A stretch of 64,000 nucleotides of DNA, taken from the NCBI RefSeq assembly GCF_026626335.1, contig NZ_JAPNTZ010000027.1:1-64000 (forward strand), read 5' to 3'. Below, in pieces: positions 26,581 through 35,088 of this stretch. The DNA is from Paractinoplanes pyxinae. GTDB taxonomy: Bacteria; Actinomycetota; Actinomycetes; Mycobacteriales; Micromonosporaceae. A model generated the notes under the pieces. It saw only the letters and a program-made list of their open reading frames with translations, was not told the DNA's origin and searched no databases. The position numbers were made by a program, and so were the translations under genes. Each line of letters begins with the position of its first letter. Within the stretch, counting starts at the first letter, position 1.

Positions 26581-27828
26581 ATGCCAGCCAATCGCGCGGT
26601 GGTCTACGAGGGCCCCGGCAAGGTCGAGGTGCACGACATCGACTACCCGACGTACGAGCTGAAGGACGGGCCCGGCGTCAACAAACTGAACATCGGCCGC
26701 AAGGTGCCGCACGGCGCGATCCTCAAGACGGTCGCCACCAACATCTGCGGCAGCGACCAGCACATGGTGCGCGGCCGCACCACCGCACCGCACGGGCTCG
26801 TGCTCGGTCACGAGATCACCGGCGAGGTGGTCGACGTCGGGCCGGGCGTCGAGTTCATCAAGGTCGGCGACGTGTGCTCGGTGCCGTTCAACATCGCCTG
26901 CGGCCGCTGCCGCAACTGCAAAGAGGGCAAGACCGGCATCTGCCTGAACGTCAACCCCGACCGCCCCGGTTCGGCCTACGGCTACGTCGACATGGGCGGC
27001 TGGGTCGGCGGGCAGGCCGAGTACGTGCTGGTGCCGTACGCCGACTGGAACCTGCTGCGTTTCCCCGACCGCGACCAGGCCATCGAGAAGGCGCTCGACC
27101 TGGCCATGCTGGCCGACATCTTCCCCACCGGCTACCACGGCTGCGTGTCCGCGGGCGTGACGAGCGGTTCGACGGTCTACATCGCTGGCGCCGGACCGGT
27201 CGGCCTGGCGGCGGCCACGTCGGCCTGGCTGCTCGGCGCCTCGGTCGTCATCGTGGGCGACCTGAACGAGGAAAGGCTGGCCCAGGCCCGCAGTTTCGGC
27301 TGCGAGACGGTGAACGTGGCCCAGGGCGACCCGGTCGAGCAGATCTCCCAGATTCTCGGCCACGACGCCTCCGCGATCGGCGAGCCGCTGGTCGATTCCG
27401 CCGTCGACGCGGTCGGCTTCGAGGCCAGAGGCCACGGCGCCGACTCCGAGGTGGAACAGCCGGCGACCGTGCTCAACTCCCTGATGCAGCTGACGCGCGC
27501 CGGCGGCGCGATCGGCATTCCCGGCCTGTACGTGACTGGAGACCCCGGCGGCGTCGACGAGGCAGCCAAGGTGGGTTCCCTGTCACTGCGCTTGGGTCTG
27601 GGCTGGGCCAAGTCCCACAGCTTCGTCACCGGCCAGTGCCCCGTCATGAAGTACAACCGCAACCTGATGATGGCCATCCTCCACGACAAGGTCCAGATCG
27701 CGAAGAACGTCAACGCCCAGGCCATCCCCCTCGACGAGGCTCCCCAGGGCTACCGGGACTTCGACCAGGGCGCCGCCAAGAAGTACGTGCTGGACCCCCA
27801 CAACATGATCAGCAACCGCAAGGGCTGA
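26581..27828 (+). CDS. fdhA: glutathione-independent, zinc-dependent formaldehyde dehydrogenase
   Basis: 415 residues of the medium-chain dehydrogenase family, closest to NAD-dependent formaldehyde dehydrogenase/dismutase. The catalytic zinc region is NICGSDQHMVRGRT with LGHEITGEV, and the structural zinc site is CGRCRNCKEGKTGIC. The Rossmann motif is AGAGPVGLAAA. It oxidises formaldehyde with bound NAD in the cytoplasm, a detoxification role. ATG 26581 follows GGGAGG. It stands alone, with terminators on both sides. Confidence 0.93.
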   Translation: MPANRAVVYEGPGKVEVHDIDYPTYELKDGPGVNKLNIGRKVPHGAILKTVATNICGSDQHMVRGRTTAPHGLVLGHEITGEVVDVGPGVEFIKVGDVCSVPFNIACGRCRNCKEGKTGICLNVNPDRPGSAYGYVDMGGWVGGQAEYVLVPYADWNLLRFPDRDQAIEKALDLAMLADIFPTGYHGCVSAGVTSGSTVYIAGAGPVGLAAATSAWLLGASVVIVGDLNEERLAQARSFGCETVNVAQGDPVEQISQILGHDASAIGEPLVDSAVDAVGFEARGHGADSEVEQPATVLNSLMQLTRAGGAIGIPGLYVTGDPGGVDEAAKVGSLSLRLGLGWAKSHSFVTGQCPVMKYNRNLMMAILHDKVQIAKNVNAQAIPLDEAPQGYRDFDQGAAKKYVLDPHNMISNRKG

Positions 27829-27867
27829 GCTCCGCAGCCGCGCCGGTTGAGGTCTTCGCTTTCCCGC

Positions 27868-27906
27868 CCGCGGTTCCGTCCCGTCATCGATGGGCCGGAA
27901 CCGCGG
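27868..27906 (+). terminator. hairpin after the formaldehyde dehydrogenase gene
   Basis: CCGCGGTTCC (27868-27877) pairs perfectly with GGAACCGCGG (27897-27906) around a 19-base loop, 40 bases after the stop at 27828. Confidence 0.5.
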
Positions 27907-28064
27907 CCCGTCAGTTGCCCACCCGGTTTGCCCCGTGCCGTGATTTGTGACGTGCCTCGTCCAACGACACCCCTCAGGGCCGCGGCGTCGGAACGCTGCC
28001 GTGGAATTGGGTGGTGGCCTGGGCCGTGGTTCGCTCAACCTGGGCGGAGCTTTTCCCGTTCCCG

Positions 28065-29729
28065 TCAGGTGCGCGCCGGGGCCGCGGCCAGTTCGGCCGT
28101 GCGGAGGGCGGCAGCGCAGCGGGCGATGAACACCCACTGCGCGACCGGGACGAGCGGACCCGCCAGGCGAGCAATCAGCAGCGACGGCTGCGAGCGCACG
28201 GTGATCTCGAAGCGCACTTCGCCGCCCGGCGCGAGCAGCACGCTGAACCGCTCATCCCCATTGAAGGTGTGACCGGGCAGGGCAACGTAGTGCATCACCG
28301 TACGGTCGGATTGCCGGACAACTTCCCGGACCTCACAAGGCTCGGCCACCCGCAGCCGCCCAACCCCGAGCGACGACAGCATGCGCAACCCCGGCGTAGC
28401 CGGCGGAGTGCCCGGATCAACCCACGCCCCCGACCGCCGATGCATGTCCCAGCTGAGCAACGCCACCGACGCCGCCTCAAAGCGACCCCGTCCCGCCCCA
28501 ATCCGATGCGACCAGGTGTGCTCAGACCACGGCTGCTCCCCGCCGGCCCAAGCCACAACCAGCGCAACCAACACGGCGCCCGCATTGAGCACGCCATGAG
28601 TGAGCACCATCCACGTCAACCCAAGGTGCGGAATGTCGACGACCTGCCCAGCCGCGTAAAGCAACGCCAACGACATCGTCACCAGGCTGATCCCAAACAA
28701 CCACCAAGCGCCGCTTCCCGCGCGACCCAAGCGTTCTCCGCGAGCCCCGTGTTCTGCGTGAGCCGGCTCTTCTACGTGACTCGGCTGTCCCGTGCGAGCC
28801 GACTCGTCTGCGTGAGCCAGATGTCCTGTGCGAGCCGGGCCTTCTGCGCGAGCCCCTTGTCTTGCGCCAGCCGGGTGCTCTGCGCGGGCCGGGAGTTCTG
28901 CCTGCGTTCCGCGTTCTGTGTCGGCGGCGTTCCCTGTGCCGGCGGACTGACTTGCATGAGTGGCGTACTCGGCGCGCGTCGCATCTCTTGCCCGGACGGC
29001 GAGCGCCAGCCAGAGGCCGGCCGTCAGCACGCCGGCCCCGACCAACTCGACCACGTCGCCGGCCGTTCCGCCGATGAGGAACCCGGCGCCCACCACCGCC
29101 ACGCCGACCGGCGCTACCAAACGGAACCGGGCCTCAGCCAACGCCAGCAACAGCAACGCACCGAACCCAGCCACGTGAAAGTGCGCCGCCGTCAGCCCGA
29201 GCACCCCGGCCGGAAACCCGAACAGCGCGATCCCACCCCGCTCAGCCACCAACCCGACCGCCGCCACCGGTAAGCAGGCCGCCGCGAAAGCCACCAGCCG
29301 CTCCCGGCGCAACACCACCGGCACAGTCAGGCAAGCGAGCAGGTACGGCAAACAGAGCACCCCAGCAACCACTCCACGCGGCAATACGAGCGCAACCACA
29401 GCCGGCACGGCGACAGCCGGCCACCACCGCACGATCAGCCGTTCATTGTTGACCGAAGCGAGCAGTTTCTGGTGGCCGTTTGTGCTCACTCGTTGTCCAC
29501 CATTGAGCGCGGCGGTCGGTTGGTGGCTGTTCGCGCTCGGTGGCTGTTCGTCGTTGAGCGAAGCGGTCAGTTGGTGCTGGCCGTTTGTGCTCGTTTGTTG
29601 GTCGAAGGTGCGCGAGATGGGGCGTCGTCGGCGGGTTAGTGCGCCGAGGCCGAGCGGGACGAACAGCAGCACGCATAAAGCGACCACGATGTGCAGGGCT
29701 GTCCATCCGGGGCCGGTCAACCTGTCCAT
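28065..29729 (-). CDS. YndJ-like membrane protein with C-terminal DUF1990 domain and two repeat insertions
   Basis: 554 residues. About ten hydrophobic helices form a YndJ-like membrane region. The last 170 residues resemble DUF1990 (FEAASVALLSWDMHRRSGAWV and MHYVALPGHTFNGDERFSV). Two stretches look inserted. Residues about 45-97 hold three 17-residue units (51 bp each), and about 255-340 hold some 16 six-residue units (18 bp each) rich in Ala, Arg, Glu and Gly. Both keep the frame and lie in loops. The function is unknown. It is divergent from the thioesterase gene, with a palindromic operator candidate between them. Confidence 0.78.
   Translation of the reverse strand: MDRLTGPGWTALHIVVALCVLLFVPLGLGALTRRRRPISRTFDQQTSTNGQHQLTASLNDEQPPSANSHQPTAALNGGQRVSTNGHQKLLASVNNERLIVRWWPAVAVPAVVALVLPRGVVAGVLCLPYLLACLTVPVVLRRERLVAFAAACLPVAAVGLVAERGGIALFGFPAGVLGLTAAHFHVAGFGALLLLALAEARFRLVAPVGVAVVGAGFLIGGTAGDVVELVGAGVLTAGLWLALAVRARDATRAEYATHASQSAGTGNAADTERGTQAELPARAEHPAGARQGARAEGPARTGHLAHADESARTGQPSHVEEPAHAEHGARGERLGRAGSGAWWLFGISLVTMSLALLYAAGQVVDIPHLGLTWMVLTHGVLNAGAVLVALVVAWAGGEQPWSEHTWSHRIGAGRGRFEAASVALLSWDMHRRSGAWVDPGTPPATPGLRMLSSLGVGRLRVAEPCEVREVVRQSDRTVMHYVALPGHTFNGDERFSVLLAPGGEVRFEITVRSQPSLLIARLAGPLVPVAQWVFIARCAAALRTAELAAAPART
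28713..29000 (-). repeat. in-gene 18-bp tandem array (about 16 units)
   Basis: Contiguous 18-bp units, for example CTGTCCCGTGCGAGCCGA (28785) and ATGTCCTGTGCGAGCCGG (28821), run without length change from 28713 to 29000. The period preserves the reading frame of the YndJ-like gene and encodes a charged, disordered loop. Confidence 0.85.
29446..29608 (-). repeat. in-gene 51-bp tandem array (about three units)
   Basis: Three imperfect 51-bp units lie in the YndJ-like coding sequence, each giving a 17-residue peptide such as NGQHQLTASLNDEQPP. The core TTTGTGCTCGTTTGTTG (29584-29600) reappears almost unchanged in the irregular repeats at 52.7-53.3 kb. The insertion is therefore probably a dispersed repeat that landed in frame. 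Confidence 0.8.
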
Positions 29730-29746
29730 GTGCGTCTCCCCATGTT

Positions 29747-29762
29747 CTTGAACGCGTTCAAG
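29747..29762. promoter_or_regulatory. 16-bp palindromic operator candidate between YndJ-like and thioesterase genes
   Basis: CTTGAACGCGTTCAAG is a perfect palindrome in the 58-bp divergent gap, 17 bases before the YndJ-like start. The form is typical of TetR-family operators. No TetR gene is adjacent. Confidence 0.6.
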
Positions 29763-29787
29763 TTAGCATGGTGTTAGGTTGAGGGCG

Positions 29788-30216
29788 ATGGCAGACGAAG
29801 CGGAGAAGGTGGCGCGGCGCAGCGCCGAGATCATGCTCGGGCGGGATGCGGCCAGCGCTGGGCTTGGAATTGAACTGGAAGAAGTCGCGCCGGGGCGGGC
29901 GGTGCTGAGCATGCGCGTGCGCGACGACATGGTGAACGGCTACGGCCTTTGCCACGGCGGGTTGTTGGCCTCGCTGGCTGACAGTGCGTTCGCCGTCGCC
30001 TGCAACACGTACGGCGAGATCACGGTGGCTGCCGGCTTCGACATCACGTTCCTCGAGTCGGGCCGCGCCGGCGATTTGCTACGCGCCCACGCCGTCGAGC
30101 GGGCTCGCCGCGGCCGCTCCGGTCTCTATGACGTGACCGTCACCCGCGCCGCCGACGACGTTGTGGTGGCCGAATTTCGCGGCCGCAGCCGCTCCCTGGG
30201 CAAACCCATCAGCTGA
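29788..30216 (+). CDS. PaaI-type hot-dog thioesterase
   Basis: 142 residues. The motif GYGLCHGGLLASLADSAFAVACN and the strand FDITFLESGRAGDLLRAHA identify the hot-dog thioesterase family that hydrolyses (hydroxy)phenylacetyl-CoA and related acyl-CoAs. No other phenylacetate catabolic genes are nearby. ATG 29788 has GAGGG 3 bases upstream; TTG 29779 is in frame but less likely. Its TGA (30214-30216) is also the first three bases of the 57-bp tandem array that follows. Confidence 0.9.
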   Translation: MADEAEKVARRSAEIMLGRDAASAGLGIELEEVAPGRAVLSMRVRDDMVNGYGLCHGGLLASLADSAFAVACNTYGEITVAAGFDITFLESGRAGDLLRAHAVERARRGRSGLYDVTVTRAADDVVVAEFRGRSRSLGKPIS

Positions 30217-30690
30217 CGCGTTGCGCCGTTGAGCTGGGCCTGCAGCTGTTCGTCCGGCTAGGCCGTCTGCTGATGCGTTGCGTCTTCGAGCCGGGCCTGC
30301 AGCTGGTCGGTTCGCTCAGGCCCTCTGCTGATGCGTTGCCCCGTCGAGCTGGGCCTGCAGTTGTTCGTTCGGCAAGGCCGTCTGCTGACGCATCAAGCCG
30401 TCAAGCTGCGTCCGGAGTTGTTCGTTCGGTGAGACCGTGAGTTGACGTATTGCGTCGTCGGGCTGTTCCTGTGGCTGTTCGTTCGGCGAGGCCGTGAGTT
30501 GACGCGTTGCGTCGTTGGCCTGTGCCCGTAGCCGTTCGTTGGGTGAGCCGGTGAGTTGACGTGTTGCCTTGTCAAGCGGGGCCTGCAGCTGTTCGTTCAG
30601 CGAGCTGCGAGCTGACGTATTGCGTCGTCGGGCTGCGTGGAGCTGTCGGTCGGTGAAGCCACCAGTTGACGCAGCGCGCCAGTGAAGTGC
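30214..30690. repeat. 57-bp tandem array filling the gap after the thioesterase gene
   Basis: Units begin TGACG or TGATG at 30214, 30271, 30329, 30386, 30443, 30500, 30557, 30613 and 30667. Spacings are 57, 58, 57, 57, 57, 57, 56 and 54. On the minus strand much of the array reads as 19-residue peptides like NEQLRAQLDDATRQLTASP, but the 58- and 56-bp units break the frame. No start codon with ribosome site is seen. It occupies nearly the whole space between two convergent genes, up to the VanW-like stop at 30726. Confidence 0.88.
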
Positions 30691-30725
30691 GCCGCTGGGA
30701 TGTGCAAGCCGCCGGCGGCGGAGGG

Positions 30726-32027
30726 TCAGTCGAGGCCCTGGTAGGTCCAGTTCAGGTCGTCGGTTCCTCGGGTTTGGCCGTCCTGCTTGATGGTTCGGGT
30801 GACTGTGACGCGGAAGCCGCCGTTGTCTCGGGGGCGTCGGGGGCCGGTCACCGACTCGACCTCGCGGTTGCCGGTGTGGCCGTAGATGCCGACGGTGACC
30901 GAGGTGTCGGTGGTTCTGACGCGGATGACGAAGGGGGCCTCGGTGTCGTTGTGGATGACCTGGTCGATGGCGCGCCAGTCCAGGGTTGCCTCGCGGCCGG
31001 GGGGATAGCGGCTGATGTAGAGCGAGTGCGGCTGGTGTTTGCGGATGTCGAGGCCGGCGAACCAGGCCGCGTTGAACAGCGTTGTCGAGAACTGGGAGAC
31101 GCCGCCGCCCAGTTGGTCCTCCAGCTCGCCGTCGACGATGGCGGGGGCGGGGACGAAACCGCGCGCCCTGGTGCGTTCGCCGGCGGCGTCGTTCAGGGAG
31201 AACGTGTCGCCGGCGGGGACCACGGTGCCGTCGATCAGTTCGGCTATGCGGTGGATGTTCGTGACTCTTGGGGCGCAGCACGGGTGGTATGTCGTGAACG
31301 TGCCGATCAGCTGGTCGACGCCGGCCAGCTTCGGGGTGTCGTTGCCCGGGGGCAGCTCGCGCACCGGCAGCGACAACGTGGTTCCGCCGCTGCGGACGGT
31401 TTCGGTCAGCAGCCGTACGGCGTCGGTGGTCTGCACGCCGCGGCCGGGTGCGCCCTTGTCGAGGGTCACACCCCGGTCCGAGGCCGTGTACGCGAGATCG
31501 CCCTTCCCGTCGAGCACGGTCTGCGGTGACGCCAGCTTCACCGACGCGTTGCGGGCCGGCTGGTTGAGCTGCTTCAACGCCTCGTCGAGTTTGTCCTGCG
31601 CGCTCGCTTCGTCCACGGTCAGCACCGGCGGCAGGTCGCGCCGGCCGGTGCCGGGCAGCCGGAAGCGGGTGGTGTCGACGCTGCGTTCGGTGGCGTCGAC
31701 GTCGAGGCGGATGCCCAGCTCGGCCGGGCGCACGGTGAACCTCTCCGAGCCGGCCGCGATCGCCACCGGCTGTTCGACCTTCTGCCGTACGGGACCGTCG
31801 ATCGCACCTCGCAAGGCGTTCTCGTCCATCCCGCCGACGGCCACCCCGGCGACGTACGTGCTCGCCGGCACCACCGCCGACGGCCGCACCAGCAGCAGGC
31901 CCGCCCCCACGATGACCACGACCAGGGCGACGCTCAGCCAGAGGATCCACCGGCGGGACCGCCGCGGCGCCGGTGGCTGCGGGATCGCCGCCGAGGCGGT
32001 CCAGCGCTCGTTCCCGTACGTCGTCAT
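30726..32027 (-). CDS. VanW family protein
   Basis: 433 residues with a short cytoplasmic N-terminus, one membrane helix (ILWLSVALVVVIVGAGLLL) and a large extracellular part. Two peptidoglycan-binding-4-like repeats (about 75-240) lead to the VanW domain with GTFTTYHPCCAPRVTNIHRIAELIDGT and GGGVSQFSTTLFNAAWFAGL. VanW is found in some vancomycin-resistance clusters, but its biochemical role is unknown; a cell-envelope function is likely. ATG 32027 overlaps the kinase stop, so the two genes are translationally coupled. Confidence 0.9.
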   Translation of the reverse strand: MTTYGNERWTASAAIPQPPAPRRSRRWILWLSVALVVVIVGAGLLLVRPSAVVPASTYVAGVAVGGMDENALRGAIDGPVRQKVEQPVAIAAGSERFTVRPAELGIRLDVDATERSVDTTRFRLPGTGRRDLPPVLTVDEASAQDKLDEALKQLNQPARNASVKLASPQTVLDGKGDLAYTASDRGVTLDKGAPGRGVQTTDAVRLLTETVRSGGTTLSLPVRELPPGNDTPKLAGVDQLIGTFTTYHPCCAPRVTNIHRIAELIDGTVVPAGDTFSLNDAAGERTRARGFVPAPAIVDGELEDQLGGGVSQFSTTLFNAAWFAGLDIRKHQPHSLYISRYPPGREATLDWRAIDQVIHNDTEAPFVIRVRTTDTSVTVGIYGHTGNREVESVTGPRRPRDNGGFRVTVTRTIKQDGQTRGTDDLNWTYQGLD

Positions 32028-32854
32028 GCTTTGATCATGCTTGCCGGAGGGGCCGGCGACATCGGTCGTTTTACTGACGTCACAGTCGGTGTGACCAGCG
32101 CCTCCCGGGCCTGGGCGACCGAGAACCGGCGGTCGGGGCAGGCCGTCAGCAGGCCTTCGATGACCGGGCGCAGCGGGCCCGCGAGCCGGAACGGCGCCGG
32201 ATCGGCCTCGGTCACGGCCAGCATCGTCGCGAACAGGTCGCCCCGGTCGAACGGCGAGCGGCCCTCGACGGCGGCGTAAAGCGTGGCGCCCAGCGTGAAC
32301 AGATCGCTCGCCGGTTCGGGCCGCGCGCCGTGCAGCTGCTCCGGGGAGACGTAGGCCGGGCTGCCCGCGAAGCCGTCGTCGGGCGGTCCTTCGTCGTACG
32401 CCGGGCAGTAGGCGATGCCGAAGTCGATGAGCACGACCCGGCCGTCATGGGTGAGCTGAACGTTGCCCGGCTTCAGATCGCGGTGCACGACCCCGGCCCG
32501 GTGCACCGCCTCCAGCGCGTCGAGCAGGCGCAGCCCGATCCGGCGCACCTCGGCCACCGGCAGCGGCCCGTCGGTGGCGAGCACGTCGGCCAGCGTGCGG
32601 CCGGTCAGCGCCTCGAGCACGATCCACGGCTCACCGCCGTCCCGGACCAGGTCGAGGACCCGTACGACACCAGGGTGTTCGACACTCGCCGCGGCCCGGG
32701 CCTCGGCCAGCGCCCGGGCTTGTCCACCCCGCTCGACGTGCTTCAGAGCGACCAGCCGGCCGAGCAGTTCGTCCTCGGCCAGCCAGACCGACCCCATGCC
32801 GCCGCGCCCGAGCAGCGAGCGGAGCCGGTAGCGGCCCGCGACGAGTGTCCTCAT
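32024..32854 (-). CDS. soluble Hanks-type serine/threonine protein kinase
   Basis: 276 residues. Kinase motifs: glycine loop LLGRGGMGSVWLAED, catalytic Lys in LVALKHV, HRDLKPGN catalytic loop, IDFGIAYC in place of DFG, and SPAYVSPEQ in the activation segment. There is no membrane helix or PASTA sensor, only a short Pro/Ser/Thr tail, so it acts in the cytoplasm. Coupling to the VanW-like gene suggests that protein, or the cell wall it serves, as a target; this is inference. Confidence 0.93.
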   Translation of the reverse strand: MRTLVAGRYRLRSLLGRGGMGSVWLAEDELLGRLVALKHVERGGQARALAEARAAASVEHPGVVRVLDLVRDGGEPWIVLEALTGRTLADVLATDGPLPVAEVRRIGLRLLDALEAVHRAGVVHRDLKPGNVQLTHDGRVVLIDFGIAYCPAYDEGPPDDGFAGSPAYVSPEQLHGARPEPASDLFTLGATLYAAVEGRSPFDRGDLFATMLAVTEADPAPFRLAGPLRPVIEGLLTACPDRRFSVAQAREALVTPTVTSVKRPMSPAPPASMIKA

Positions 32855-32956
32855 GCCATTGACTCTGTCGATCGCGGCCGCTCACGTCGTCACGGCGAGC
32901 ACCCAACTCGAGTACCAGCTAGCCGGAAAGGAGCGAGCGCCCAACCGCAGTGCCGG

Positions 32957-34081
32957 CTAGCCGGAGATGCCGGAAACAGAGGAATAGCGCATCACCGCGC
33001 CGATGCCGTGCTCGAGCTCGACCTGTTCGGGCGAGACCAGGTAGAGCTGCGCTCCGGTGCCCGCGGCGGCCCGCACCAGGGCGGCATCCGCCCGCACCTT
33101 GACCGGCTCTTTCACCCCGGCCTCGCGCAGCACGTGGTCGTCGACCGAGACCGCCGTCGGGTCGTCGGGGTCGATCCACAGCTTGTCCGTCGACGACATG
33201 TCGTTGATCAGCAGGACGGCGTCGACCTGACCGCGCTGCAGCGCGGCCACCACATCGGTCAGTCCGGTGGCCGCGGACCCGTCGCCCTGCTGGGCCCGGA
33301 ACCGGTCGATGACGTCGCGCACGTGCCGGTCGGCCGTCTCGGCCACCGCCTGCAGCGTCACGTCGTCCAGCGCGCTCTCGTCGGCCCCGGCGCCGCGCGA
33401 GCCGGCCTCGGTGCGCACCACCCGGTCGTGCCAGCGCTTGGGCAGCTTGGCGATCAGGTCCTGTACGGCGTGCACGTCCCCGCCGACCACGATGACCTCG
33501 GCGCCGACCGATTCCGCGAGGTCGGCCGCGGCCGCCGCCACGTCGCCCGCGTTGCGCTTCCACGTCTCTTCGACCGAGTGCTGGAAGCGCAGCGTCGACC
33601 AGCCGCCCCCGCGAGCCTTGTGGATCGGGAACGTCTCGCCGCCCTGGACCGCCTCGTGCCGGGGCGCGCCGCCGGTGCTGAGCGCGTCGATGTCGCCGCC
33701 GGTGCGGTCGGCCAGCACCCGGACGTACGGCACCTCCTCGCCGCGCTGGGCGAGCAGCGGCATGGCGTGCGGCAGGGGTTCGACGTACGCGTTCTCGGAG
33801 ATCGGCGCCGCCGGCAGCGTCTCGGCCAGGGCGACCTCGGCGCCGTTCGCGAAGACGGCGATGCCGTGCCGGCCGGCCACGAAGGGACGCTCGCGCACGA
33901 CGTCCTCGACGGCGTCGATCGCGGCCGGGTCGGCGCCGCGCTCGGTCAGCGTCTCCCGCATCGCACGCAGACGCAGGTCGATCTCGTGCTCGGCGTTCTG
34001 TTCGGAACGCGTGGTGTCCAGATAGACCGACACCCAGGAGCCGGGCCGGTCGTACAACGGGCGCAAGAATGTCAGGTTCAT
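32957..34081 (-). CDS. baeRF2-type (eRF1/Vms1-related) protein
   Basis: 374 residues resembling bacterial archaeo-eukaryotic release factor (baeRF/Rv2629-like) proteins. It starts FLRPLYDRPGSWVSVYLDTTR, has a central AEVIVVGGDVHAVQDLIAKLP segment, and ends with an L7Ae/eRF1-domain-3-like part (GQVDAVLLINDMSSTDKLWID). Actinobacterial relatives are dormancy- or stress-linked and proposed to rescue or hibernate ribosomes. It is divergent from a universal stress protein gene, which supports a stress role. The 102-bp gap to the kinase gene contains the 12-bp palindrome CCGGCTAGCCGG. Confidence 0.82.
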   Translation of the reverse strand: MNLTFLRPLYDRPGSWVSVYLDTTRSEQNAEHEIDLRLRAMRETLTERGADPAAIDAVEDVVRERPFVAGRHGIAVFANGAEVALAETLPAAPISENAYVEPLPHAMPLLAQRGEEVPYVRVLADRTGGDIDALSTGGAPRHEAVQGGETFPIHKARGGGWSTLRFQHSVEETWKRNAGDVAAAAADLAESVGAEVIVVGGDVHAVQDLIAKLPKRWHDRVVRTEAGSRGAGADESALDDVTLQAVAETADRHVRDVIDRFRAQQGDGSAATGLTDVVAALQRGQVDAVLLINDMSSTDKLWIDPDDPTAVSVDDHVLREAGVKEPVKVRADAALVRAAAGTGAQLYLVSPEQVELEHGIGAVMRYSSVSGISG

Positions 34082-34215
34082 GAATCCGGTCTACCCCTCG
34101 GTGCGCGAGTTTCACCCGGGACGAGACGACCGACGCGGTGACTGTCACATTTCGCGCCGCCCTCGGGTCTATGAGGAACGACCGAAAGAGGAACAGACCG
34201 AAAGGAGGCCGGCCG

Positions 34216-35088
34216 ATGAGGGCACGCGTGATCGTGGGGGTCGACGGATCCGAACAAGCCTTGACCGCTGTGCGCGCGGCCGCGGGGGAGGCGGCCCGCC
34301 GCAGCATGCCGCTGCACATCGTGCACGCCTTCTTCTGGCCGATGCTGCACGTGAACACGGGACCGGTGTCGGCCGACATGCCGGACACCGGGCTGGAGAA
34401 CTTCGCGGTGGACATGCTGGCCGAGGCCGTACGGACGGCGGAGGCCGCCCAGCCCGGGGTGCACGTCACGAAGGCGCTGATCGACGGGCCGGCCGCGCCG
34501 GTGCTGATCGAGGCGTCCCGCGGGGCCGCGTTGCTGGTGCTGGGCGACCGGGGGCTGGGCAGCATCAGCGGCCTGGTCATCGGCTCGGTCGCCGTGCACG
34601 CGGCCGCCCACGCCGACTGTCCGGTGGTGGTGATCCGCGGCGACGAGCCGCCGCCGGGGCCGGTCGTGGTCGGGGTCGACGGCTCGGAGTCGTCCGAGCT
34701 CGCGGTGGGCTTCGCCTTCGACGAGGCCTCGCGCCGCGGTGCGCCGCTGATGCCGGTGATCGTCTGGAACGAGGTGGAGGCGGCCGGGGCGCACCAGTGG
34801 CACTCGGCGTCGACGGCGTCCGAGGCTCTGGCCGGGGAGGCCCAGCGCACCTTGAGCGAGCAGCTGAGCGGGTGGCGGGGCAAGTTCCCGGACGTCGAGG
34901 TGGCCCCGGCCGCGCTGCGCGGGCACCCGCGCCAGGTGCTGGCCGACCTGTCGCGCGAGGCCCAGCTGGTCGTGGTCGGCGCCCGTGGGCTGGGCGCGTT
35001 CAAGGGGCTGATGCTCGGTTCGGTCAGCCAGTCGCTGCTCTACAACGCGGCCGGCCCGGTGGCCGTCGTACGAGGGGAGATGTCATGA
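34216..35088 (+). CDS. tandem-domain universal stress protein
   Basis: 290 residues with two Usp domains (about 3-140 and 150-288). Each has the ATP-binding signature: GDRGLGSISGLVIGSVA in the first and GARGLGAFKGLMLGSVSQ in the second. It probably binds ATP or cAMP and acts in hypoxia or stationary phase, as in mycobacterial homologues. AAAGGAGG 7 bases before ATG 34216 is an unusually good ribosome site, predicting strong translation. The next gene starts inside its stop codon (ATGA). Confidence 0.92.
   Translation: MRARVIVGVDGSEQALTAVRAAAGEAARRSMPLHIVHAFFWPMLHVNTGPVSADMPDTGLENFAVDMLAEAVRTAEAAQPGVHVTKALIDGPAAPVLIEASRGAALLVLGDRGLGSISGLVIGSVAVHAAAHADCPVVVIRGDEPPPGPVVVGVDGSESSELAVGFAFDEASRRGAPLMPVIVWNEVEAAGAHQWHSASTASEALAGEAQRTLSEQLSGWRGKFPDVEVAPAALRGHPRQVLADLSREAQLVVVGARGLGAFKGLMLGSVSQSLLYNAAGPVAVVRGEMS

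Noticed and set aside
30214..30690. A repeat protein encoded on the minus strand
   Set aside because: Units of 58 and 56 bp break the frame and there is no start with a ribosome site; kept only as a repeat.
34216..34218. Earlier in-frame start for the universal stress protein at 34138
   Set aside because: AAAGGAGG is placed correctly for ATG 34216, and the upstream part has no Usp homology.
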